A DNA stretch of 35,475 bases from Streptosporangiaceae bacterium. Lineage in GTDB: Bacteria > Actinomycetota > Actinomycetes > Streptosporangiales > Streptosporangiaceae. The number at the start of each line of letters is the position of its first letter. Within the stretch, counting starts at the first letter, position 1. The stretch lies in NCBI GenBank assembly GCA_030041195.1, contig JASHOI010000522.1:1-35475 (forward strand), written 5' to 3'. The notes beneath the pieces were generated by a model. That model was not told the DNA's origin. It saw nothing but the letters and a program-made list of their open reading frames with translations, and ran no database searches. The translations under genes and the position numbers were made by a program. Below are positions 1-6,661 of the stretch, piece after piece.

Positions 1-37
1 CTCGGGGAACTCCCCGGCCTCGTGGTCAGGGACCGAG

Positions 38-1915
38 TCAGACGTTGGCGACATTGGCGATCACATCCTGAATCACGTCGGCAAGCTCGGCGGCCTTGAA
101 CGGCAGTCCGCGCACCCGGTTGTAGGAGATCACGTCGGCCAGGTAGCGGCCGCGCAGCAGCAGCGCGAGCTGGCCGAGGTTGATCTCCGGCACGACCACC
201 TTTTCGTAGCCGTGCAGCACCTCGCCGAGGTTGGCGGGGAACGGCGACAGGTGCCGCAGGTGCGCCTGGGCGACCGCGCCACCGCGCTGGCGGACCTGGC
301 GGACCGCGGCGCCGATCGAGCCGAAGGTCGAGCCCCAGCCGAGCACCAGCACCCGGGCGTTGCCGTCCGGGTCATCGACCTCGAGCGGGTCGATGTCAGA
401 GGCGATGCCGTCGATCTTGGCCTGGCGCAGCCTGACCATCTTGTCGTGGTTATCCGGGTCGTAGGAGATCGTGCCGGCGCCGTCGGCCTTCTCGATGCCG
501 CCGATCCGGTGCTCGAGGCCGGGCGTGCCGGGAATGGCCCACGGCCTGGCCAGGGTCTGCGGATCACGCTGGAACGGCTTGAAGTTGGCGGGCTGACCGG
601 CCGGGTGACCTTCGTTCCCCTTCGCGAATTTGAATTCATCACGAAGCCTGGCGAGGCTGTCGACGCTGGGGATCCGCCACGGCTCTGACCCGTTGGCCAG
701 GTAGCCGTCTGACAGGATGATCACCGGCGTGCGGTACTTCACCGCGATCCGCACCGCCTCGATCGCGATGTCGAAGCAGTCGGCTGGGGTGGCCGGCGCG
801 AGCACCGCGACCGGCGACTCGCCGTTGCGGCCGTACAGCGCCATCAGCAGGTCGGCCTGCTCGGTCTTGGTCGGCATCCCCGTGGACGGCCCGGCCCGCT
901 GGATGTCGCAGATGATCAGCGGGAGCTCAACGGACACCGCGAGCCCGATGGTTTCCTGCTTCAGCACCATTCCCGGGCCGGACGTGGTGCTGACCCCGAG
1001 CGCGCCGCCGAAGGCCGCGCCGAGCGCCGCGCCGACGCCGCCGATCTCGTCTTCCGCCTGGAACGTGCGGACCCCGAACCGCTTGTGCTTGGCCAGCTCG
1101 TGCAGGATGTCGGAGGCCGGGGTGATCGGGTACGAGCCGAGGAACAGCGGCAGGCCACTGCGCCGCGAGGCGGCGATCAGCCCGTAGGCCAGCGCGGTGT
1201 TGCCGGTGATGTTGCGGTAGGTGCCCGGCGGCATCGTGGACGGCTTGACCTCGTACTGCACCGAGAACGCCTCGGTGGTCTCGCCGTAGTTCCAGCCTGC
1301 ACGGAACGCCGCCTTGTTCGCCTCCATGATCTCGGGCTTCTTGGCGAACTTGGACTCGAGGAACTCCATCGTGCCCTCGGCCGGCCTGTTGTAGAGCCAG
1401 GACAGCAGGCCGAGCGCGAACATGTTCTTCGCCCGCTCGGCTTCCTTCCGGCTGATGTCGAAGCCTTCCAGCGCCTTGACGGTCATCGAGGTGATCGGCA
1501 GCGCGTGCAGCTGGTAGCCGGACAGCGAGCCGTCCTCGAGCGGGCTGCGCTCGTAGCCGACCTTGCTGAGGTTGCGCTTGGTGAACTCGTCGGTGTTGGC
1601 GATGATGTCCGCACCGCGCGGCAGGTCGCCGATGTTGGCCTTGAGCGCCGCCGGGTTCATCGCCACCAGCACGTCCGGCGCGTCGCCCGGCGTCAGGATG
1701 TCGTGGTCGGCGAAGTGCAGCTGGAAGCTGGACACCCCGGGAAGCGTCCCGGCCGGGGCCCTGATCTCAGCTGGGAAGTTCGGCAGCGTCGACAGGTCGT
1801 TGCCGAATGTCGCCGTTTCCTGGGTGAACCTGTCGCCGGCGAGCTGCATGCCGTCGCCCGAGTCGCCCGCAAATCTGATGATGACACGATCGAGTTGCTG
1901 GACCTGCTTGGTCAC
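38..1915 (-). CDS. korA: 2-oxoacid:ferredoxin oxidoreductase, alpha subunit (KorA)
   Basis: This is the alpha subunit of a CoA-dependent 2-oxoacid:ferredoxin oxidoreductase, most likely the oxygen-tolerant 2-oxoglutarate enzyme that makes succinyl-CoA and reduced ferredoxin in an alternative TCA step. The 625-residue protein has the fused gamma-alpha layout: a gamma domain at residues 10-195 (GDSGDGMQ at 17-24), then an alpha domain from about 235 with YPITPAS at 262-268, AEDE at 287-290 and TSGPG at 311-315. Length and order match actinobacterial KorA. The start is GTG at 1915 with a purine-rich GGAGG about 15 bases upstream. The gene reads toward the window edge, and korB, which normally follows, would lie outside. 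An iron-box-like sequence lies upstream at 2042-2060. Confidence 0.95.
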   Translation of the reverse strand: MTKQVQQLDRVIIRFAGDSGDGMQLAGDRFTQETATFGNDLSTLPNFPAEIRAPAGTLPGVSSFQLHFADHDILTPGDAPDVLVAMNPAALKANIGDLPRGADIIANTDEFTKRNLSKVGYERSPLEDGSLSGYQLHALPITSMTVKALEGFDISRKEAERAKNMFALGLLSWLYNRPAEGTMEFLESKFAKKPEIMEANKAAFRAGWNYGETTEAFSVQYEVKPSTMPPGTYRNITGNTALAYGLIAASRRSGLPLFLGSYPITPASDILHELAKHKRFGVRTFQAEDEIGGVGAALGAAFGGALGVSTTSGPGMVLKQETIGLAVSVELPLIICDIQRAGPSTGMPTKTEQADLLMALYGRNGESPVAVLAPATPADCFDIAIEAVRIAVKYRTPVIILSDGYLANGSEPWRIPSVDSLARLRDEFKFAKGNEGHPAGQPANFKPFQRDPQTLARPWAIPGTPGLEHRIGGIEKADGAGTISYDPDNHDKMVRLRQAKIDGIASDIDPLEVDDPDGNARVLVLGWGSTFGSIGAAVRQVRQRGGAVAQAHLRHLSPFPANLGEVLHGYEKVVVPEINLGQLALLLRGRYLADVISYNRVRGLPFKAAELADVIQDVIANVANV

Positions 1916-2568
1916 AGTGGGAGGCCTCCTCCACGCGCCGAGGCCGGGCAGTGCCAGTCGGCACTGCGGACGCGGTGACGGCGTGCATCCTTTTAGGCGC
2001 CGCCCCTGTCCGTGGCCTGGGCCGGGGCGTTGAGGTTTTGTTGAGGTTAGGACTACCTTACATCCTGCCGACGGCTGACTGGGTGTCAGCCGGGTGCGCC
2101 TTGCTGCCGTGTCCGGCGGTTACGGACCTCCACAATAGCCGCGCTACCAGCCAAATCATCAGGTAACGTCGCCCCGCGGTAGCCCAAGGTACCGTCCTGT
2201 GACGCAAGGTGCGTCCAGACGTTGCATTACTGTAATACGGCGACGCGGCAGGCGAAGCGGTTCACCGGATGCCGTGCTCCCGAGTTTCCCCTAGGGGTCG
2301 AAGATCCCCTAGTCGTGCGTGGACGGCCGCCCCGCCGGGGTACCGCCGGCCTGGCGCAGGCCGTCACGGCGCGCCGGCTTGCGGACCCCATGTTGGTTAC
2401 TGAGAGTGTCAACCTAACTACTCATACAGGCGTCATACTCACGTAGTCGTGTTTCGATTGGTGGTTGAAATTAGCGTTCCTCGGCAAAATTCGGCCGGAT
2501 ACGGGGCCTAGCTTGATCTCCGTCCGCCGGGGAGCCGCATCTCGCGCCTGACCAGGAGGCCGCGGAGC
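1916..2568. other. Divergent intergenic region between korA and the 2569 gene
   Basis: These 650 bases hold no convincing gene. Besides the iron-box-like site they contain an exact odd palindrome, ATTAC-T-GTAAT, at 2226-2236, and a 7-bp inverted repeat (CTAGGGG, 8-base loop, CCCCTAG) at 2291-2312. A weak promoter candidate for the downstream gene starts with TTGAAA at 2465-2470. Both inverted repeats could be operators, but no regulator is encoded nearby. Confidence 0.4.
2042..2060 (-). promoter_or_regulatory. Possible iron box (IdeR/DmdR-type operator) upstream of korA
   Basis: The 19 bases TGAGGTTAGGACTACCTTA match 14 of 19 positions of the actinobacterial iron-box consensus TTAGGTTAGGCTAACCTAA, including the AGGTTAGG half. 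The site is 127 bases upstream of the korA start. Iron control of an Fe-S-dependent pathway is plausible, but I infer it only from this match. Confidence 0.35.
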
Positions 2569-3141
2569 ATGGGGGATCGTCCGCAGGGGAGTGAGAGCGC
2601 CAACGTCGCCGCCGCGCCGGGGCAGCCGGCGGTGCGCTCGAGCCGTGCTGCGGTCGAACCGGGGAACGGCCCGGTTCAGCTGCAGCGGTCCGGCGCCTGC
2701 CGCGCCACGGTACGGGATGCGCTCGACGCGGCCCTGCGCGGCGTCCGGCTCGGCGGCAGGGACCGCCAGTTCCTGCGCAGGCTGGTGCACTGGGACAAGC
2801 GGAACGCCGCCGCCGTTGCTTCGCTGCTGTGGCGGGCGCGGCAGGCTGGGCGCATCGAGGCGTCGCTGTCTGCCAGGCAGCTCGAGGTCCTGCTGACCGC
2901 CCTCGAGGACGCGGCCGTCTACCGGAGCTCGGGAGCCGCCGCGGTGGGCTGCTGGGACTGCGAGAACATCCCCAGCGGCCGCTGCGCGGACCATGCCAGG
3001 GACGGCGACCGGGCCCGCGCGTGTGCCGAGCTCGCCGCGCAGCTCGCCGTCGGCCAGGTCACCGGTCCCGGCGGCGCGGGCGAACTCCAGCGCCCGACCG
3101 ACCTGGCCGGCTTCAGGCGCCATACGCCCGTGGCCTCGTGA
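2569..3141 (+). CDS. Small hypothetical protein with a CxxC-type cysteine cluster
   Basis: I do not recognise a named family. The 190-residue protein begins with a low-complexity Ala/Pro-rich stretch of about 45 residues. A basic helical middle follows (about 45-115, rich in LR and WR). Then comes a short segment with CWDC at about 127-130 and further cysteines at about 138 and 148. The arrangement C-x2-C-x7-C-x9-C could bind zinc or simply form a disulfide. The start is well supported: ATG 2569 has a perfect AGGAGG at 2554-2559. The high third-position GC supports real coding. It is convergent with the YajQ-family gene downstream. Confidence 0.6.
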   Translation: MGDRPQGSESANVAAAPGQPAVRSSRAAVEPGNGPVQLQRSGACRATVRDALDAALRGVRLGGRDRQFLRRLVHWDKRNAAAVASLLWRARQAGRIEASLSARQLEVLLTALEDAAVYRSSGAAAVGCWDCENIPSGRCADHARDGDRARACAELAAQLAVGQVTGPGGAGELQRPTDLAGFRRHTPVAS

Positions 3142-3213
3142 GCCGGCCGGTCCGGCCTGGCTGGCGACGGCGCGCCGGGGTGCCGGCCAGGCGGCGCTGA
3201 GGCCGCTGCGCGG

Positions 3214-3708
3214 CTACCGGTAGTTCACGAACTGCAGGGCGAGATCGAGTTCCTTGCCCTTGAGCAGGTTGATCACCAGCTGGAGCTCGTCCTTCTTCTT
3301 GGATGAGACGCGAAGCTCGTCGCCCTGCACCTGCGCCCGGACGCCCTTCGGGCCCTCGTCGCGGATGATCTTCGAGATCTTCCTCGAGTCGTCCTGCGAG
3401 ATGCCCTCCTTCAGGCCGACCGAGAGCCGGTACTCCTTGCCCGAGGCCTTGGGCTCGCCCGCATCCAGCGCCTTGAGCGACACCGACCGGCGGACCAGCT
3501 TCTCCTTGAACACGTCAAGGACCGCGTTGGCGCGCTCCTCGCTGTTCGCCTTGATCTCCACGGCGTGGTCACCTGACCAGGCGATGGACGCGCCCACGCC
3601 CCGGAAATCGAAGCGCGTGCCGATCTCCTTGGCCGCCTGGTTCAGCGCGTTGTCGACTTCCTGGCGGTTGATCTTGGACACAATGTCGAAAGAGGATTCG
3701 GATGCCAC
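3214..3708 (-). CDS. YajQ family nucleotide-binding protein
   Basis: This is a YajQ/UPF0234 family protein; members bind nucleic acid or nucleotides, and in some bacteria cyclic di-GMP. The core is diagnostic: SSFDIVSKI near the N-terminus, then [15 protein letters not shown], and [11 protein letters not shown] followed by a QFVNYR-type C-terminus. I place the start at GTG 3708, giving 164 residues, the usual family length. GGGAG lies three bases upstream. An in-frame start at 3744 would add 12 residues that fall outside the family. The role here is unknown. Confidence 0.9.
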   Translation of the reverse strand: MASESSFDIVSKINRQEVDNALNQAAKEIGTRFDFRGVGASIAWSGDHAVEIKANSEERANAVLDVFKEKLVRRSVSLKALDAGEPKASGKEYRLSVGLKEGISQDDSRKISKIIRDEGPKGVRAQVQGDELRVSSKKKDELQLVINLLKGKELDLALQFVNYR

Positions 3709-3797
3709 GGCTCCCAGGTTAAACGCCCGGTGCGCGGTCGGCACACTTGCGCGGCCGGCGGGCCGAATCGTGTCGGCGCCGTGGTGAGCCTCGGGTG

Positions 3798-3826
3798 CTG
3801 ACCAAGGCCCTGGGTTCCGCTATCCT
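3798..3826 (+). promoter_or_regulatory. Promoter for tRNA-Tyr
   Basis: CTGACC at 3798-3803 and TATCCT at 3821-3826 are separated by 17 bases and resemble -35 and -10 hexamers of a housekeeping sigma promoter. The -10 box ends 29 bases before the tRNA, a normal distance for a short 5' leader. Confidence 0.55.
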
Positions 3827-3855
3827 TCACTGTGCCGTTGCTTCAGGCGGCGCCA

Positions 3856-3937
3856 GGCAGGTTGCCCGAGTGGCCAAAGGGAGCGGTCTGTAAAACCGTC
3901 GGCTCAGCCTACGTTGGTTCGAACCCAACACCTGCCA
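3856..3937 (+). tRNA. tRNA-Tyr (anticodon GTA)
   Basis: This is a complete 82-base class II tRNA. The acceptor stem pairs GGCAGGT (3856-3862) with ACCTGCC (3930-3936), with discriminator A at 3937. The anticodon loop CTGTAAA (3888-3894) carries GTA at 3890-3892. A long variable arm follows, and the T arm has GTTGG/TTCGAAC/CCAAC. CCA is not encoded. The sequence from 3884 to 3938 is repeated exactly at 16697-16751, and the part from the anticodon loop onward is repeated again at 22953-23003. The gene is therefore the attachment site of integrated elements and has been kept intact by the inserted DNA. Confidence 0.97.
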
Positions 3938-3938
3938 C
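3884..3938 (+). repeat. Attachment-site copy 1 (att, inside tRNA-Tyr)
   Basis: The 55 bases covering the anticodon arm to the end of the tRNA are the first of three direct copies. The part shared by all three copies begins at the first base of the anticodon loop. That is where tyrosine recombinases that use tRNA genes usually cross over. Confidence 0.9.
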
Positions 3939-3953
3939 TCGTTTTCCCAGGTC

Positions 3954-3987
3954 AGAGCCGCTGACGCAGACTTGCGTCAGCGGCTCT
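3954..3987 (+). terminator. Strong hairpin downstream of tRNA-Tyr
   Basis: A perfect 14-bp stem (3954-3967 with 3974-3987) encloses a six-base loop, AGACTT. It begins 17 bases after the tRNA and lacks a long T tract, as is common for actinobacterial terminators. It probably ends the tRNA transcript and also shields it from the convergent integrase gene. Because it lies past the att core, it was brought by the inserted element. Confidence 0.65.
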
Positions 3988-4000
3988 TGCGCTCAGGAGG

Positions 4001-4027
4001 AGCGGTTCCGCAGACCGCTTGCTGTAG
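4001..4027 (+). repeat. Inverted repeat, copy A (element-end family)
   Basis: AGCGGT and ACCGCT form a 6-bp inverted repeat around a short loop, followed by TGCTGTAG. The same AGCGGT/ACCGCT unit followed by TGCTGT-like sequence recurs at 4244-4268, 23148-23170 and 28384-28410. It lies 63 bases inside the left att. Confidence 0.6.
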
Positions 4028-4065
4028 GTTGTGGGCCATACATGGGCCAGATCCGTCCCGTCCCG

Positions 4066-4079
4066 CTGTCCGCTTATGG
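4066..4079 (-). repeat. Partial inverted copy of the CGGACA repeat
   Basis: Read on the minus strand this is CCATAAGCGGACAG, matching the second half of the 20-base repeat found at 4209-4228. It overlaps the end of the integrase gene and lies between the left att and the full copy. Confidence 0.5.
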
Positions 4080-5630
4080 CACCTGCTGCTGCCTCCGGGG
4101 TGCGCTCTGAGCTGCGGAAACGGCGCGCGGTGATCGAAGCTGGGGACTTCTGACCGCGATTGCGTGAGACCCACAGGCGGCCGTCCGGGCACGCGGGTGT
4201 GGGCCATGCACGGACATATGGCGGACAGGTTCGGGGCGGTACCGGCGGTTCACCGAACCGCTTGCTGTAAGGCAATGGGCCCGGTAGCCGGCCTGGAGGG
4301 TGTGCTCGATTTGCCGGTTGGTGATGTCGTCCTGGCCGTCGACGCAGTGGGTATAGACGGCCAGGAGCATGGTGATGCTGTGCCCAGCTCGCTGCGCGAT
4401 CTGAGCGGGGGCGGCACCGGCGTTCAGCCAGAGCGACAGCGCGGCGTGCCGCAGGTCATAAGGACGGCGGGCCAGGGTGGTGACAGCCGCTGCGGGCCCG
4501 AGGGCCTGGATGCGGGCAGCATGCCAGGTGCGCCCGTAGCTGCTTTCGCTGAGCGGTCCGCCGCGCGTTCCGCGGAACAGCCGGCCGTCAGGTGCGGTGC
4601 CGTAGCAACGGTCGTGATGGCGGAGCATGGTGACCAGGACAGGCGGGATGGGCACGGTCCGGACCGATCCTGCAGGCCGGTGCTTGAGGCCGCGATGTTC
4701 GTGGCTGGTTCCGTTGCCAGTCCAGGCCGCGGCGGTGCGGGGCGCGGCCTGGGTAAGGGTAAGCATCCCCCAGCCCTGGCGGGGCAGGTGGCAGTCGGCC
4801 CGGCGCAGGGCGATAGCTTCTTCCGGGCGCAGCGCGGCGTAGTACAAACAGCCGAAGAACGCCACCAGGGCCGGGCGGATCCGGGTTACGGCGGTAAGCA
4901 GGGCGTCCGTTTGCGCAGGGCTGGCCACGACCCTCGGGTCGACGGTCGCGGCGGCCTTAGGGACCTGCCAGCTGATCTGGTCGGCCGGGTTTGAGTCCAG
5001 CAGGTTGGCCTCAACCGCGTAACCCAGCGCTCCGTGGAACACCGCGCGTTTGCGGATTATGGTGTTGGCGGCGGCGCGGCTGCCGTCTAGCCGCAAGGCC
5101 AGGGCGTCCAGCGCCCGCCGGAGTATCTGAGGGTCGGTCAGCCGGGTCAGGGGCAGTGACGCCTGCTGGGCCCAGGCCAGGACGCGGGCAGTCTCCGGGT
5201 CTGCCATGCCGGTGCGGGCGGAATTGAAGGCGTGCTGGTACAGGGCAGTGCGCAGCTGAGCTGTCGGCGGCCGTCCAGGCGCGGCACGGGTCAGGACGGG
5301 CGTGACGGTCGCTAGCGCTTCGGCCACGCTGGCTCGCGAGTGTGCGGCCAGCGTCGGCCATTTCATCGCTGCGTAGGCTGCCGCGTGCTGGTACCAAGTC
5401 ACGGTCACCGGTTCCGGCTCAGCCCATAGCACTGGCTCCCCGGTTTGCGAGTCGAACTCCAGGCCCTTACGTGCGGCACGGACGAGTTCTGCGCGGTAGC
5501 TATCGGCCAGGGCCCTCGTGAGGAAGGACTTCGACCTGGCTCGGCCTGCGGCCTTCCATCGGACCTCGAACGGCCGGCGACGCCCAGGTCGGCGTCGGAT
5601 CGCATAGACAGTCACGTCGAACTTGTTCAT
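4074..5630 (-). CDS. Tyrosine recombinase / phage-type integrase
   Basis: This site-specific integrase very probably inserts and excises the element at tRNA-Tyr. The 518-residue protein has an N-terminal basic segment (about 5-60), a SAM-like core-binding domain (about 75-215) and a catalytic domain (about 235-445). Visible catalytic residues are R268 (ALRPEEA), R394 and H395 (YDLRHA, with Tyr in place of the usual first His), H417 (RAGHS) and the nucleophile Y426 (AVYTH). A lysine in the 316 region fits the beta-hairpin lysine. About 70 residues past the catalytic domain are low-complexity and overlap repeats shared with the att flanks. The start is ATG 5630 behind a G-rich ribosome-binding site. 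No excisionase gene is evident next to it. Confidence 0.93.
   Translation of the reverse strand: MNKFDVTVYAIRRRPGRRRPFEVRWKAAGRARSKSFLTRALADSYRAELVRAARKGLEFDSQTGEPVLWAEPEPVTVTWYQHAAAYAAMKWPTLAAHSRASVAEALATVTPVLTRAAPGRPPTAQLRTALYQHAFNSARTGMADPETARVLAWAQQASLPLTRLTDPQILRRALDALALRLDGSRAAANTIIRKRAVFHGALGYAVEANLLDSNPADQISWQVPKAAATVDPRVVASPAQTDALLTAVTRIRPALVAFFGCLYYAALRPEEAIALRRADCHLPRQGWGMLTLTQAAPRTAAAWTGNGTSHEHRGLKHRPAGSVRTVPIPPVLVTMLRHHDRCYGTAPDGRLFRGTRGGPLSESSYGRTWHAARIQALGPAAAVTTLARRPYDLRHAALSLWLNAGAAPAQIAQRAGHSITMLLAVYTHCVDGQDDITNRQIEHTLQAGYRAHCLTASGSVNRRYRPEPVRHMSVHGPHPRARTAACGSHAIAVRSPQLRSPRAVSAAQSAPRRQQQVP
4209..4228 (+). repeat. 20-base CGGACA repeat, copy B
   Basis: CACGGACATATGGCGGACAG contains two direct CGGACA half-sites spaced 11 bases start to start, one helical turn. 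It lies inside the 3' end of the integrase gene, 271 bases from the left att. An inverted repeat (GCGGTTC, ACC, GAACCGC) follows at 4245-4261. Position and structure suggest an integrase or excisionase arm-type binding site. Confidence 0.6.
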
Positions 5631-5781
5631 CTCTACCCCCCTGTTGCGATAAGAGCATGTATGGACCTGCCCAGCCGTTGGCGATCAGCCTTCGCCCGCG
5701 GCACGACCGAGCGGTCCGGCAGGTGCGCGTCCATGGGAGTCAGTGGCACAAGGGGCAACCTCGGCGGCGCCGGTGTGGTGC

Positions 5782-5814
5782 TTGTGCCCCTTCCGGCTGT
5801 CGGCGTTTTACACT
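5782..5814 (+). promoter_or_regulatory. Candidate promoter giving a leaderless vapB-like mRNA
   Basis: TACACT at 5809-5814 is a good -10 box, ending six bases before the ATG at 5821. Transcription would start at or next to the initiation codon, so the message would be leaderless, which is common in actinobacteria and fits the lack of a ribosome-binding site. The upstream TTGTGC at 5782-5787 is spaced 21 bases, so the -35 assignment is weak. Confidence 0.45.
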
Positions 5815-5820
5815 GCGGAT

Positions 5821-6000
5821 ATGAGCGAGGACACGCGCCCGGACGAGGGCGAGGCCCAGCACGAGGAAGTCCCAGCGCTGCCAAGGCACCTGTCCGCGCT
5901 GATCGGCTCCCTGCGGGGTCCGGCGGATTTGGGCCGCAATCACGACAAGTACCTGACTTACGACGATCGTGAGGATGCTGGCGGGGTTGCGTCAGCGTGA
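5821..6000 (+). CDS. Antitoxin of a VapBC-type pair (putative)
   Basis: This 59-residue acidic protein sits immediately upstream of a PIN toxin and overlaps it by four bases (GTGA), so the two are translationally coupled. The N-terminal 20 residues are acidic. The C-terminal part (HDKYLTYDD) resembles the toxin-neutralising tails of short actinobacterial VapB proteins, which lack an obvious DNA-binding domain. The assignment rests on context more than on sequence. The ATG at 5821 follows a -10 box at leaderless spacing. Confidence 0.65.
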   Translation: MSEDTRPDEGEAQHEEVPALPRHLSALIGSLRGPADLGRNHDKYLTYDDREDAGGVASA

Positions 6001-6431
6001 TCTTGTGCGACACGGGGCCGCTGGTCGCCGCGTTCAACACCGCTGACCGCGACCACGGCCGCTGCGTGGAGTTCCTGCGGGAGAACTGGTCCCGCCTCGT
6101 CGTCCCTTCGCTGGCAGTCACCGAGGTCTGCCACCTGCTCGCCGACCCGCAGCGCCGTGGACGTCCTGGCCTGGCCGCCGAGTTCTGCGCCGCGATCGCC
6201 GAGGATGAATTGCGGGTCATCGAGGCGACGCCCTATGACTACCGCCGCATGGCCGAGTTACTGACTACCTACGCCTCACTGCGCCTGCAAGCAGTGGACG
6301 CCTGCGTGATCGCCCTCGCCGAACGACTCGACGTCCGCGAAGTCGCCACCCTCGACCGCCGCGACTTTCTCGTCGTCGCACCCCGGCACCTGCGCAAAGG
6401 AGAGCGGCTCACCCTCCTGCCAGCCGACTGA
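5997..6431 (+). CDS. PIN-domain ribonuclease toxin (VapC family)
   Basis: PIN toxins of the VapC family are Mg2+-dependent endoribonucleases that usually cut tRNA or rRNA and are held inactive by the paired antitoxin. This 144-residue protein is of family length. It shows the acidic quartet D5 (CDTGPL), E43 (VTEVCHLL), D101 (LQAVDACVIALAE) and D120 (TLDRRDF). GTG 5997 overlaps the antitoxin stop. On an integrative element such a pair typically stabilises the element or acts in defence. All expected catalytic residues are present, so it should be active. Confidence 0.88.
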   Translation: MILCDTGPLVAAFNTADRDHGRCVEFLRENWSRLVVPSLAVTEVCHLLADPQRRGRPGLAAEFCAAIAEDELRVIEATPYDYRRMAELLTTYASLRLQAVDACVIALAERLDVREVATLDRRDFLVVAPRHLRKGERLTLLPAD

Positions 6432-6661
6432 TCCGCTTTGGCTGGCACGTCAGGCGCACTTGGTTTCAGCGCTCCTACGCCGGATTCGGATGGTAGCCAC
6501 CGTGATTGGGGCTGGCCACACGCGTAGCAAGATGCGTGGTCCTGCTGCATGTTCTGGCCGCCGCCTCCGTGGGTAGTCTCTGTATCGCGGTGAGCCAGTG
6601 AGCAGGCCGCAAGTCAGAACCATATGGCGTGGACTCATGACGCCTGTGGGGAGGTGTGCAC

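Noticed and set aside
1085..1978. Long plus-strand open frame opposite korA
   Set aside because: It mirrors korA in a high-GC background, has arginine/glutamate-rich low-complexity sequence and no ribosome-binding site.
2422..3123. Minus-strand open frame opposite the 2569 gene
   Set aside because: The plus-strand gene has a perfect AGGAGG and better codon bias; this frame is Arg/Pro-rich and has no credible start.
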